Shown here: positions 56,131 through 64,000 of the stretch, piece after piece | How positions within the stretch are numbered: position 1 is the stretch's first letter | How the letters are laid out: every line of letters begins with the position of its first letter | Origin: Croceicoccus bisphenolivorans | GTDB lineage: Bacteria; Pseudomonadota; Alphaproteobacteria; Sphingomonadales; Sphingomonadaceae | Length of the DNA: 64,000 nucleotides | Assembly: GCF_001634625.1 (NCBI RefSeq) | Contig: NZ_LRSE01000005.1 | Coordinates: 62,001-126,000 of the forward strand | Reading direction: 5' to 3' | Notes under the pieces: model-generated | The model's database searches: none | Told to the model about the DNA's origin: nothing | Seen by the model: only the letters and a program-made list of their open reading frames with translations | Position numbers and translations under genes: made by a program

Positions 56131-56146
56131 CCAACCAAAGCTGGCG

Positions 56147-56842
56147 TCAGGCCTTCACCAGCTGCGCCAGTTTCGCGGCAAGGGTGAAGCCGGCAAGCCG
56201 CCCGTCGCGGCGGGCAAGGGCATCGCCGTTCCAGCCCCACTGGATCGCCTGCCAGTCTTCCTCCAGATTGGCGGCGGCGAACAGGGCGTCGATGTCGGCC
56301 CCGTCTTCCAGCGATGCCAGCGCGATGGTGAGCGATGCGGCAATGGATGCCATGTTCTGCACTGCCACCAGCGTGAGGGGATCGAACGCTGCGACTATTG
56401 CGCGCAGCCGCGCCATTGTCGCTTCTGCCTGCGGGGCGTGGAGCACGCCCTCGGCCCGGGTGAAGGCAAGCCCTTCGCGCTCCTCTATCGTGCGCAGCAC
56501 CGGTTCCCACGCCTCTTCCTGCCGCTTGCGCAGGGAATCGCCCGCATCGGCGCGGTAGCACAAGGTGTCGGTATCGCCGTACGGCAGGATCGCCGCGATC
56601 GCGATTTCCGGATCGGTGGCCACCCGGTCGATCGCGTAATCCACCATGTCGCGCAGCGGAAACGTGGCCGGGTCGATCTCCTCGCCCTGCGCGTTCCATT
56701 CGGCTGCCAGCGCGTCTGCCAGCGCCTGCGTCGGCACGACTTGCGCCTTGCCGCCCTGTGTTTTCAGAGGCCGGGTATCGAGCGCGACCTGCCAGCCGCC
56801 CTCCACCCCGAGAACGGTCGCTTCCCTGTAGAAACGCTTCAC
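56147..56842 (-). CDS. ATP12 family chaperone
   Basis: A 231-residue protein of the ATP12 family, which in mitochondria assembles the F1 alpha subunit and is common in alphaproteobacteria. The family start KRFYREATVLGVEGGWQVALDTRPLKTQ is clear, with DMVDYAIDRVATDPE and CYRADAGDSLRKRQEEAWEP further on. It begins with GTG and overlaps by four bases with the small membrane protein gene upstream, so it is part of an operon of at least three genes. Confidence 0.93.
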   Translation of the reverse strand: MKRFYREATVLGVEGGWQVALDTRPLKTQGGKAQVVPTQALADALAAEWNAQGEEIDPATFPLRDMVDYAIDRVATDPEIAIAAILPYGDTDTLCYRADAGDSLRKRQEEAWEPVLRTIEEREGLAFTRAEGVLHAPQAEATMARLRAIVAAFDPLTLVAVQNMASIAASLTIALASLEDGADIDALFAAANLEEDWQAIQWGWNGDALARRDGRLAGFTLAAKLAQLVKA

Positions 56843-57063
56843 GACTTGTCAGAACTCCACATGCGGGCCAGCAGGACGGGGACAAGGAAGGCATCGCTCG
56901 CCCCGATCAGGGCCAGTGCCCAGGTCCAATCGGTGGGCACTCCTTCGAACCACGGCGCCCGCCCGTTCGCGGCCAGCACCGCGTAGATGAACAGGGCGAT
57001 GCCGGCGACGCGGATCGACTGGATCGCGGCCCAGCGGGCGAATGCGGGATCGGGCTGGCTCAT
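56839..57063 (-). CDS. Small membrane protein of unknown function
   Basis: A 74-residue protein with two hydrophobic segments (about 14-32 and 48-68) and a Trp-rich connecting loop (PWFEGVPTDWTW). No family was recognised. It overlaps the HAD gene upstream and the ATP12 gene downstream by four bases each, so it is translated with them. Confidence 0.75.
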   Translation of the reverse strand: MSQPDPAFARWAAIQSIRVAGIALFIYAVLAANGRAPWFEGVPTDWTWALALIGASDAFLVPVLLARMWSSDKS

Positions 57064-57719
57064 TGCACGGCCTCCAGCATGGTGCGCAGTTCGTTGATCG
57101 TCTGCGCCACGCCGCGCGCGCCGCTGGCGAACAGTTCGTCGTCGTCGTGATAGCCCCAGCCCACGCCCAGCGCCGTCACGCCCGCGCTTTGGGCCATCAC
57201 CATGTCGAAGCTGGTGTCGCCGATCATCACCGCATCGGCGGCGGTGATCGCCGTTTCGAACAATACCTGCTCGATCATCGCGGGATGCGGCTTCGACGGG
57301 TGCCGGTCTGCCGTCTGCAGGCTGGCGAAAAGGCCCGTAATGCCGTGTTCGGCAAGGCAGTGGGCAAGGCCCCTGTCCGATTTGCCGGTGGCGACCGCCA
57401 GCGTCCAGCCCGATCCGTGCAGGTGGCGCAGCAGGTCCTCCATCCCTTCGAACAGGGGTTCGTAGACCAGACCCGCATCGCGCTGCCGGCGAAAGGCGAG
57501 GCGGTAGCGTTCGGCCAGCATGTCCTGATCCTGTGACGAGCTTTCGGGCAGCAGCATTGCCATCGCCTGCGGCAGCGACAGGCCGACCGCGCGCCGGATG
57601 ACCGTGCGGGACGGCGCAGTCAGGCCGGTTTCGGCAAAGGCTTCCTCCATCGCGAGGCAGACGTTCGCCTGCCCGTCGACCAGCGTGCCGTCGCAGTCGA
57701 AGATCGCCAGCCGCTTCAT
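57060..57719 (-). CDS. HAD-superfamily hydrolase (phosphoglycolate phosphatase-like)
   Basis: A 219-residue cytoplasmic phosphatase. HAD motif I is FDCDGTLVDG (nucleophile first Asp), motif II is VATGKSDRG, motif III is around KPHPAM and motif IV is GDTSFDM. This layout fits the phosphoglycolate/beta-phosphoglucomutase branch; the exact substrate is not clear. The start at 57719 was chosen at the conserved MKRLAIFDCDG; the upstream frame extends into another gene. Overlaps the next gene by four bases. Confidence 0.92.
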   Translation of the reverse strand: MKRLAIFDCDGTLVDGQANVCLAMEEAFAETGLTAPSRTVIRRAVGLSLPQAMAMLLPESSSQDQDMLAERYRLAFRRQRDAGLVYEPLFEGMEDLLRHLHGSGWTLAVATGKSDRGLAHCLAEHGITGLFASLQTADRHPSKPHPAMIEQVLFETAITAADAVMIGDTSFDMVMAQSAGVTALGVGWGYHDDDELFASGARGVAQTINELRTMLEAVQ

Positions 57720-57738
57720 CGTGACGCCGGTCTGCCCA

Positions 57739-58989
57739 TCATCGTTTCCCGCCCCTGCCACCTGCGGGCTTGGCGCCCGGACGACCGGTGCCGCGCGGCT
57801 TCGTGCCGGTTGGCTTTTTCGCGCCCGGCTTGCCGCTCGTGCCCGGCCTGCCGCTCGCTCCGGTCTTGCCCTTTTTCGGCGCGGCCTTGCCGGTGCGAGG
57901 GCCGCCATCCTTGCGCGAACGCCGCTCGCCCCGACGTTCCTTGCGATAGGTTTTCGCATGGCGCTTGGCGACCTGCTTCTTGTCTTCGCGCGTGAGCGGG
58001 GGCGGGCCGGTTTCCGGTTCGGCATCGCTCATCGCTTCGTCGAAGCCCAATTGCTCCATGCTCGCGGCGAAATGTTCGGGCAGGGCGGCGGTCACGTCCA
58101 GCGGCGCGCCGTCGGGATGGTCGATTATCAGGCGGCGGGCGTGGAGGTGCATCTTGCGGCTGATGCTGCCGGTCAGGAACGCGGCCTGCCCGCCGTACTT
58201 GCCATCGCCCACGATTGGGTGGCCGATGGCCGCCATGTGCACGCGAAGCTGGTGGGTGCGGCCCGTCAGCGGTTCCAGTTCGACCCACGCGGCGCGATTG
58301 CCCGCCCGGTCGACCACGCGGTAGCGGGTCTTTGCCGGTTGCCCCTCTTCATCGGGCATCATCTTTTCGCCGCCGGTACCGGGCTGCTTGGCAAGTGGCA
58401 GGTCGATCGTGCCATGCGCGATATCCGGCACGCCGACGACCAGCGCCCAGTAGATCTTCTTCGCCGAACGACCGGAGAACCGCTTTGAGAAAAACGCCGC
58501 GCTGCCCGGTGTCGCCGCCGTCAGCAGGACGCCGGAGGTATCCTTGTCCAGCCGGTGGACAAGGCGCGGGCGCGGATCGCGATCCGAACGGGTGAATGCA
58601 TCGAGCAGCCGGTCGACGTGGATGTTCGTGCCGGTGCCCCCTTGCGTGGCAAGGCCGGGCGGCTTGTTGAGCACGATGGCGGCGCGGTCGCGGTGCAGCA
58701 GCATCGCGTCTGCCTGCTCCAGCTCTTCCTCGGTCAGCGGTACCCGCTGGCGGGGCGAACGGTCGGGCGTGGCGCCGCCGGGCGGTACGCGGATCTGCTG
58801 GCCCGTCGCCAGCCTGTCTTCGGGCTTGGCCCGCTTGCCGTCGACACGGATCTGGCCGGTGCGCGCCCAGCGGCTGATCGTGGCAAAGCCGATCTGCGGC
58901 AGGTGCCGTTTGAACCAGCGGTCCAGCCGCACGCCGTCATCGTCGTGACCGACTGTGAACTGGCGGACTTCGGTATCTGGCTGGTTCAT
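57739..58989 (-). CDS. RluA-family pseudouridine synthase with basic tail (RluC-like)
   Basis: A 416-residue enzyme that makes pseudouridine in 23S rRNA (RluC-like) or another RNA. S4 domain at about 15-75 (DGVRLDRWFKRHLPQIGF), catalytic domain with HRLDKDTSGVLL (nucleophilic Asp) at about 145. The last 100 residues form a Lys/Arg/Gly/Pro-rich tail (SGRPGTSGKPGAKKPTG and similar) not needed for catalysis. The start overlaps the crcB stop codon by four bases. Confidence 0.92.
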   Translation of the reverse strand: MNQPDTEVRQFTVGHDDDGVRLDRWFKRHLPQIGFATISRWARTGQIRVDGKRAKPEDRLATGQQIRVPPGGATPDRSPRQRVPLTEEELEQADAMLLHRDRAAIVLNKPPGLATQGGTGTNIHVDRLLDAFTRSDRDPRPRLVHRLDKDTSGVLLTAATPGSAAFFSKRFSGRSAKKIYWALVVGVPDIAHGTIDLPLAKQPGTGGEKMMPDEEGQPAKTRYRVVDRAGNRAAWVELEPLTGRTHQLRVHMAAIGHPIVGDGKYGGQAAFLTGSISRKMHLHARRLIIDHPDGAPLDVTAALPEHFAASMEQLGFDEAMSDAEPETGPPPLTREDKKQVAKRHAKTYRKERRGERRSRKDGGPRTGKAAPKKGKTGASGRPGTSGKPGAKKPTGTKPRGTGRPGAKPAGGRGGKR

Positions 58990-59402
58990 GCCGAAATCCT
59001 CATGATCGAAAGGCCCAGAAGCAGGCCCGCGATGCCCGCGGCCAGCGAAACCGCGACATAGACAAGGGCAAGGCCAAGGCTGCCGCGCTGCGACAGGGTC
59101 ACGATTTCAAGGCTGAACGATGAAAACGTGGTGAAGCCGCCCAGCAGGCCGACCGCGAGAAGCAAGCGCAGCCCTTCCGAACCGATGCCGCGATCGCTGC
59201 CGTGGCGGGCCAGCCAGCCGACCAGCAGGCCCATGCACAGGCTGCCGATCACGTTGGCGGCCAGCGTCGCATAGGGAAAGCCCAGCGACGCGCCGGGAAA
59301 CAGCTTGCCCACCATGCGGCCAAGGTGGAAACGCATCAGCGCGCCGGTTCCGCCGCCAAGGGCGACGAGGAGCGAGGCGGAGAAGGAAGACGGAACGATC
59401 AT
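58986..59402 (-). CDS. crcB: Fluoride exporter CrcB (Fluc)
   Basis: A 138-residue dual-topology fluoride channel with four membrane helices. The family motifs GGGTGALMRFHLGR, TLAANVIGSLCMGL and LLGGFTTFSSFSLE are present. Fluoride riboswitches often precede crcB, but none was recognised in the upstream 250 bases. The gene overlaps the pseudouridine synthase gene by four bases. Confidence 0.93.
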   Translation of the reverse strand: MIVPSSFSASLLVALGGGTGALMRFHLGRMVGKLFPGASLGFPYATLAANVIGSLCMGLLVGWLARHGSDRGIGSEGLRLLLAVGLLGGFTTFSSFSLEIVTLSQRGSLGLALVYVAVSLAAGIAGLLLGLSIMRISA

Positions 59403-59655
59403 TGCCGCTCCCCTAGCGGTCCGGTGCGATTTGCGAAAGGGTAACGGTCTGTGGTATATAGGCAACATCGAATGGCGCGGCATGTGGCTCTGTCGGGCTT
59501 TGGGTGCTTGCTTTTCCCGGCCATCGCTGGTAGCCGCCCCGCCGTTCTGGCCGATTCCGTGCGGGATTCGGCCTCTTTGTATTTTTCATGTCGGCACGCG
59601 GCACCTTCATCACGCCAGCCCGCCGTCGAAACGGAAACCGAGGTAGAAGCTTTTT

Positions 59656-59862
59656 ATGCAAATCATGGTTCGCGATAACAATGTCGACCAGGCCCTCCGC
59701 GCTCTCAAGAAGAAGCTGCAGCGCGAAGGTGTGTATCGCGAAATGAAGCTGCGCCGCCACTACGAAAAGCCGAGCGAGAAGCGCGCCCGTGAAAAGGCAG
59801 CCGCCGTTCGCCGCGCCCGCAAGCTGGAGCGCAAGCGCATGGAACGCGACGGTTCGCGCTAA
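59656..59862 (+). CDS. rpsU: 30S ribosomal protein S21
   Basis: A 68-residue basic protein, the usual length, with the S21 pattern [21 protein letters not shown] and [21 protein letters not shown]. It assists 16S rRNA initiation. A GAGGTAGAAG sequence precedes the ATG; a start three codons later is also possible. A terminator follows. Confidence 0.95.
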   Translation: MQIMVRDNNVDQALRALKKKLQREGVYREMKLRRHYEKPSEKRAREKAAAVRRARKLERKRMERDGSR

Positions 59863-59920
59863 GGCGCAGCCGAAGGCCGGACGCGCGCAAACACTCTTGC
59901 CGCGCCCGCCTGCTTGAGCC

Positions 59921-59955
59921 AAAGGGGCGCCTGACATTCGTCGGGCGCCCTTTTT
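59921..59955 (+). terminator. Terminator after rpsU
   Basis: A hairpin of GGGGCGCC-TGAC and GTCG-GGCGCCC with a short loop and a TTTTT tail, about 59 bases after the rpsU stop codon. A matching A run on the 5' side supports a strong intrinsic terminator. Confidence 0.88.
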
Positions 59956-60013
59956 GCTGCCCGACTACCGCAGAATTTCCCCGCAAGCGGGCGAATCACG
60001 AAAGAGGACGATC

Positions 60014-60550
60014 ATGGCCGAAGTCACCCGCGTTCCCCTGCAGCCGATCGGCAAGGGCATTCTGGGCAAGCTGTGGCTGGGCGTCGCCGTCGCGATCCTG
60101 CTGGCCGCCGGTGCGGCGTGGGCCACTGCCTACAAGGGTGTGACGGTCGATACGCTGTCCGCCGGCACCGGTGCCAGCCCGTCGGGCGACGACATGGTCC
60201 TCGTCACCTACGAAGGGCGCCTTGCCGACGGCACCGTCTTCGATTCGGGTGAGCGCGTGCCGTTCCCCGTCAACGCGGTCGTGCCCGGCTTTACCCAGGC
60301 GCTGCAGAAGATGCAGAAGGGTGGCCGTTACGAAGTCTTCATCCCCTCCGCGCTCGGCTACGGCGGGGAAGCACGCGGCACGATTCCCGCCAACAGCGAC
60401 CTCTACTTCACCGTCGAACTGGTCGATTTCCGCACGCAGGCCGAGATCGAGGCGATGCAGCGCCAGTTGCAGCAGATGGGCGGAATGCCGGGTATGCCCG
60501 GTATGCCGAGCGCTCCCGAAGGTGCCGGTCAGGGCGCGCCGACCGAATAA
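60014..60550 (+). CDS. FKBP-type peptidyl-prolyl cis-trans isomerase, membrane anchored
   Basis: A 178-residue protein with one N-terminal helix (about 15-37) and an FKBP domain (about 50-145): VLVTYEGRLADGTVFDSGERVPFPVNAVVPGFTQ with GYGGEARGTIPANSDLYFTVELV. The C-terminus is Met/Gly/Pro rich (GGMPGMPGMPS). It should face the periplasm and assist folding. GAGGACG precedes the ATG. Confidence 0.92.
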   Translation: MAEVTRVPLQPIGKGILGKLWLGVAVAILLAAGAAWATAYKGVTVDTLSAGTGASPSGDDMVLVTYEGRLADGTVFDSGERVPFPVNAVVPGFTQALQKMQKGGRYEVFIPSALGYGGEARGTIPANSDLYFTVELVDFRTQAEIEAMQRQLQQMGGMPGMPGMPSAPEGAGQGAPTE

Positions 60551-60622
60551 ATTTCATGCGGGCGGGGCCAAGCCCCACTCTCCCGCTTGGCAAGGGCACA
60601 GGCGCGCGCTAACCCGCGCGCC

Positions 60623-60925
60623 ATGTCTGTCGATAAAGCAACGGTCGCCAAGATCGCCTCGCTGGCCCGCATCCGCGTAACGGATGCAGAGGTCGAGGCG
60701 ATGGTCCCTGAACTCAACCAGATCCTGGACTGGGTGGAGCAACTGGGCGAAGTCGACGTCACCGGCGTAGAGCCGATGACGGCGGTGATTCCCAACACGC
60801 TCCGCCTGCGGGACGATGTTGTCGATGCCGATCCGCTGACCGGCGGCGGCGTGCGCGACAAGGTTCTCGCCAACGCTCCCGCGCCGGAACACGGTTTCTT
60901 CGGCGTGCCCAAGGTGATCGAATAA
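60623..60925 (+). CDS. gatC: Glutamyl-tRNA(Gln)/aspartyl-tRNA(Asn) amidotransferase subunit C
   Basis: A 100-residue subunit that ties GatA to GatB in the transamidation of Glu-tRNA(Gln) and Asp-tRNA(Asn). It shows [35 protein letters not shown] and a final [13 protein letters not shown]-rich inverted repeat (GGCGCGCG / CGCGCGCC, 60601-60622) lies directly before the start and could affect initiation. gatA follows after one base. Confidence 0.93.
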   Translation: MSVDKATVAKIASLARIRVTDAEVEAMVPELNQILDWVEQLGEVDVTGVEPMTAVIPNTLRLRDDVVDADPLTGGGVRDKVLANAPAPEHGFFGVPKVIE

Positions 60926-60926
60926 T

Positions 60927-62411
60927 ATGACCGAACTTACCGAACTCACCGTCGCCGCCATCCGCAAGGGTGTTGCAGGTGGCGATTTCACCGCCGTCGA
61001 AGTGGCAGAAGCGTTCAACGCCAATGTCGCCGCGGCCAGCCAGCTCAACGCATTCATCGTCGCGACGCCGGAAAAGGCGATAGAGGCGGCGCAGGCCGTC
61101 GATGCCAAGCGCGCGAAGGGCGAAGAGCTTGGCAAGATGGGCGGCGTGCCGATCGGCATGAAGGACCTGTTCGCCACCAACGGCGTGCAGACCACGGCGG
61201 CCAGCCACATGCTGGAAGGCTTCGTTCCCCAGTACGAATCGACCGTGTCGCAGAAGCTGTGGGACGCGGGCGCTGGCATGCTGGGCAAGCTGAACCTTGA
61301 CCAGTTCGCCATGGGTTCGTCGAACGAGACGAGCTATTTCGGCAACGTGATCAGCCCGTGGCGGCGCAAGGACGGCGGTAACGCCGATCTCGCCCCCGGC
61401 GGTTCGTCGGGCGGTTCGTCCTCTGCCGTTTCGGCGCGTCTATGCCCGGCGGCGACCGGCACCGATACCGGCGGCTCCATCCGCCAGCCTGCGGCCTTCA
61501 CCGGCATCACCGGCATCAAGCCGACGTATGGCCGCTGTTCGCGCTGGGGCGTGGTGGCCTTTGCCTCCTCGCTCGATCAGGCAGGCCCGATGGCGCGCGA
61601 TGTTACCGACTGCGCGATCATGCTGGAGGCGATGGCAGGCTTCGACCCGAAGGATTCGACCTCGCTCGACATGCCGGTTCCCGCATGGGAAGCGGCCCTC
61701 AATCCCGATATGAAGGGCAAGAAGGTCGGCATTCCGCGCGAATACCGGATGGACGGGATGGACCCCGAAATCCTCAAGTCGTGGGACGATGGCATCGCGT
61801 GGCTGAAGGATGCAGGCGCAGAGGTGGTCGACATCTCTCTGCCGCACACGAAGTTCGCGCTTCCTGCCTACTACATCATCGCGCCGGCAGAGGCTTCGTC
61901 GAACCTCGCGCGCTATGACGGTGTGCGTTACGGCCTTCGCGACTTGCCTGAAGGGGCAGGCCTGCAGGACATGTACGCCGCGACCCGCGCCGACGGTTTC
62001 GGGCCGGAAGTGAAACGCCGCATCATGATCGGCACTTACGTGCTGTCGGCAGGTTTTTACGACGCCTACTACAACCAGGCCCAGAAGGTCCGCGCGCTTA
62101 TCGCCCGCGACTTTGAACAGGCTTGGTCGCAGTGCGATGTGATCCTCGCCCCCACGTGCCCCAGCGCGGCCTTCGCGCTTGGCGACAAGACGAGCGATCC
62201 GCTGTCGATGTACCTCAACGACGTCTTCGCCGTGCCTGCCTCATTGGCCGGTCTTCCGGCGATGAGCGTGCCTGCGGGCCTCAACAGCGAGGGCCTGCCG
62301 CTTGGCCTGCAGATCATCGGCAAGGCCTTTGACGAGCAGGGCGTGCTGAACGCCGGCCTCGCAATCGAACAGCGCGCCGGGTTTACGGCCAAGCCGGAGA
62401 AATGGTGGTGA
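60927..62411 (+). CDS. gatA: Glutamyl-tRNA(Gln)/aspartyl-tRNA(Asn) amidotransferase subunit A
   Basis: Glutaminase that supplies ammonia for the GatCAB complex. The 494-residue protein has the amidase-signature triad: Lys in IGMKDLF, cis-Ser in [11 protein letters not shown] and the nucleophile Ser in [12 protein letters not shown]. Normal length. An extra small gene separates it from gatB, which normally follows directly. Confidence 0.97.
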   Translation: MTELTELTVAAIRKGVAGGDFTAVEVAEAFNANVAAASQLNAFIVATPEKAIEAAQAVDAKRAKGEELGKMGGVPIGMKDLFATNGVQTTAASHMLEGFVPQYESTVSQKLWDAGAGMLGKLNLDQFAMGSSNETSYFGNVISPWRRKDGGNADLAPGGSSGGSSSAVSARLCPAATGTDTGGSIRQPAAFTGITGIKPTYGRCSRWGVVAFASSLDQAGPMARDVTDCAIMLEAMAGFDPKDSTSLDMPVPAWEAALNPDMKGKKVGIPREYRMDGMDPEILKSWDDGIAWLKDAGAEVVDISLPHTKFALPAYYIIAPAEASSNLARYDGVRYGLRDLPEGAGLQDMYAATRADGFGPEVKRRIMIGTYVLSAGFYDAYYNQAQKVRALIARDFEQAWSQCDVILAPTCPSAAFALGDKTSDPLSMYLNDVFAVPASLAGLPAMSVPAGLNSEGLPLGLQIIGKAFDEQGVLNAGLAIEQRAGFTAKPEKWW

Positions 62412-62653
62412 GCATTAAATCTAGCGCCCCTTCCACCGCCTTCACGATGATGAAGCCAGTCCTATTTTTGGCGCGGATGCTGGCGAGGGAAGGGTCGTTC
62501 CCTCCTTCATATCTCGGTGGTTTTGAGAGGCTCGTGAATGATGTTCTTGACGAGCTTAGTCAGGCTGAAATGACTGACAAAGAGCGTGATATGGTGAGGA
62601 ACGAGGTAAAGGAAATCATCGCTTCTAGCCGTAGAGATGCAGGATTAGAATGA
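62408..62653 (+). CDS. Small unknown gene between gatA and gatB
   Basis: An 81-residue (from GTG at 62408) or 83-residue (from ATG at 62402) protein. It has a basic Met-rich N-terminus and a charged C-terminal helix ([20 protein letters not shown]); no motif was recognised. Its codon use is clearly less GC-rich than its neighbours. The start overlaps the gatA stop and its stop overlaps the gatB start (ATGA), so it is built into the operon by translational coupling. Confidence 0.7.
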   Translation: MSIKSSAPSTAFTMMKPVLFLARMLAREGSFPPSYLGGFERLVNDVLDELSQAEMTDKERDMVRNEVKEIIASSRRDAGLE

Positions 62654-64000
62654 GCGAATATCGTATCCAGGGCGCGACGGGCGAATGGGAGGTCGTGATC
62701 GGCCTCGAGGTTCACGCGCAGGTCACCTCGAAAGCCAAGCTGTTTTCGGGCGCTGCGACCGCTTTCGGTGCAGAGCCGAACACGCAGGTTTCGCTTGTCG
62801 ACGCGGCGATGCCGGGCATGCTGCCCGTGCCCAACCGCGAGTGCATCCGTCAGGCCGTCCGCACCGGCATGGCCATCGATGCGCAGATCAACAAGTGGAG
62901 CCGGTTCGACCGCAAGAACTACTTCTACGCCGATCTTCCGCAGGGATACCAGATCAGCCAGCTCTATCACCCGCTGGTGGGTGAGGGGTATCTGGACATT
63001 GCGCTGGACGACAAGGATCCGGAAAACACCAAGCGCATCGGTGTCGAACGCATCCACGTCGAGCAGGACGCGGGCAAGCTGATGCACGATCAGCACCCGA
63101 CGATGAGCTACGTCGATCTCAACCGTTCGGGCGTCGCGCTGATGGAAATCGTGTCGAAGCCCGACATGCGCTCGCCCGCAGAGGCGGGTGCTTACGTGCG
63201 CAAGCTGCGTTCGATCCTGCGCTATGTCGGCTCGTGCGACGGCAACATGGAGGAAGGCTCCATGCGCGCGGACGTGAACGTGTCGGTCCGCAAGCCGGGT
63301 GACGAGTTCGGCACGCGCACCGAGACGAAGAACGTGAACTCGGTCCGCTTCGTCATGCAGGTTATCGAGTACGAGGCGAACCGGCAGGTCGACGTGATCG
63401 AGAATGGCGGCAAGGTCGATCAGGAAACCCGCCTGTTCGACCCCGACACCGGCACGACACGCACGATGCGTTCGAAGGAAGACGCGCACGACTATCGCTA
63501 CTTCCCCGATCCGGACCTGCTGCCGCTGGAACTGGACGATGCCTTCATCGCCGAATGCCGCGACAGCCTGCCCGAACTGCCCGATGCCAAGCGGCACCGG
63601 TACGAGAACGAGCTGGGTCTCACCGCCTATAACGCCGGACAGCTTACCGCCGATGTCGATGTGTACCAGCGTTACGAGGCGATCCTCGACGCGACATCGG
63701 ACAAGACCGGCAAGAGCGAGAAGGATGTCGCCACGCAGGTTGCGAACTGGGTGCTTTCGGTCGCACCGGGCGTGAAGAACGCCACGGAAGGCGCGATCGA
63801 TGCGCATGACACGACCGCTGCCAATGCCGCAATCATCGCGCTGTCGGCTGCGGGCACCGTTTCGGGCGGTCAGGCGAAGGAGATCTACGAGATCGTCCTC
63901 AAGACGGGCCGCGAACCCGACGAGATTGCCGAGACCGAGGGCCTGAAGCAGAACAGCGACACCGGCGCGATCGAAGCGGTGGTGGACGAGGTTCTCGCGA
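62650..64000 (+). CDS. gatB: Glutamyl-tRNA(Gln)/aspartyl-tRNA(Asn) amidotransferase subunit B (partial)
   Basis: Kinase and transamidase subunit of GatCAB. The first 450 codons are in the window; the gene continues past the edge. Signatures: [43 protein letters not shown] and [15 protein letters not shown]. The ATG overlaps the preceding stop codon. Confidence 0.97.
   Translation, partial: MSEYRIQGATGEWEVVIGLEVHAQVTSKAKLFSGAATAFGAEPNTQVSLVDAAMPGMLPVPNRECIRQAVRTGMAIDAQINKWSRFDRKNYFYADLPQGYQISQLYHPLVGEGYLDIALDDKDPENTKRIGVERIHVEQDAGKLMHDQHPTMSYVDLNRSGVALMEIVSKPDMRSPAEAGAYVRKLRSILRYVGSCDGNMEEGSMRADVNVSVRKPGDEFGTRTETKNVNSVRFVMQVIEYEANRQVDVIENGGKVDQETRLFDPDTGTTRTMRSKEDAHDYRYFPDPDLLPLELDDAFIAECRDSLPELPDAKRHRYENELGLTAYNAGQLTADVDVYQRYEAILDATSDKTGKSEKDVATQVANWVLSVAPGVKNATEGAIDAHDTTAANAAIIALSAAGTVSGGQAKEIYEIVLKTGREPDEIAETEGLKQNSDTGAIEAVVDEVLA

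Noticed and set aside
57724-58025. Basic N-terminal extension of the HAD phosphatase
   Set aside because: It overlaps the end of the pseudouridine synthase gene in another frame; the real start is the conserved MKRLAIFDCDG at 57719.
59403-59655. Fluoride riboswitch upstream of crcB
   Set aside because: The position is right, but the conserved fluoride aptamer core could not be found on the minus strand by eye.

Overview
The window looks like chromosomal DNA of a GC-rich alphaproteobacterium of the order Sphingomonadales, probably close to Erythrobacter, Croceicoccus or Novosphingobium. The genus cannot be fixed from the sequence alone. Supporting features are ChpT (the histidine phosphotransferase of the alphaproteobacterial CtrA relay), an ATP12-family chaperone, a TSUP/TIGR02186 pair, an ExbB-ExbD-TonB cluster, RpoH and a DUF3597 protein. 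No prophage, insertion sequence, CRISPR array or rRNA operon is visible. Almost everything is core or house-keeping gene content, densely packed, often with 1-8 base overlaps between neighbouring genes.

Layout. 1-2.2 kb: the TonB energising system (tonB, exbB, exbD, start of a second exbD), all on the minus strand. 2.6-8.7 kb: a secreted unknown protein, homoserine dehydrogenase, GlpX, PRPP synthetase, a cupin, a histidinol-phosphatase-type IMPase and an AIG2-like protein. 8.9-11 kb: small membrane proteins, ribosomal proteins L35 and L20 with a clear terminator, DUF3597 and DUF937-like proteins. 11.2-13.4 kb: pyrB with an adjacent dihydroorotase homologue that lacks metal ligands. 13.6-21.1 kb: SppA, tRNA-Leu, trigger factor, a dioxygenase-like Tat lipoprotein, ClpP and ClpX, a proteostasis-rich stretch. 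21.5-30 kb: an unknown protein, a degenerate NodB protein, a CDF metal exporter, MtgA, a divergent HxlR/SDR pair, an AmpG-like MFS protein, RpoH, RluD and a JAMM protein. 30-37 kb: a BON-domain protein, a lipoprotein, ChpT, an AmpD-like amidase, RNase P RNA, an enoyl-CoA hydratase, UDP-glucose dehydrogenase and a metallophosphatase. 37-49 kb: a TorF-type porin, a glyoxalase, the DUF1326-DUF2182 pair, NhaA, an NfrB-like glycosyltransferase with a partner, TSUP/TIGR02186, a HerA-like ATPase, an HPP protein and QueE. 49.7-64 kb: ValS, an Mla-type lipid transport operon, ATP12, a HAD phosphatase, an RluA-family enzyme, CrcB, ribosomal protein S21, an FKBP and the gatCAB operon with one extra small gene inside it.

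The most interesting signals are non-coding. Two different dispersed repeats are each present twice, and every copy sits just downstream of a gene and in the same orientation as that gene. One is about 165 bases long (after the NodB-like gene and after the HerA-like gene). The other is about 72 bases (after the pyrC-like gene and after clpX) and has a hairpin whose stem bases change in a compensatory way between the copies. Both look like elements acting in the RNA 3' ends of genes, and neither is explained by the annotated genes.
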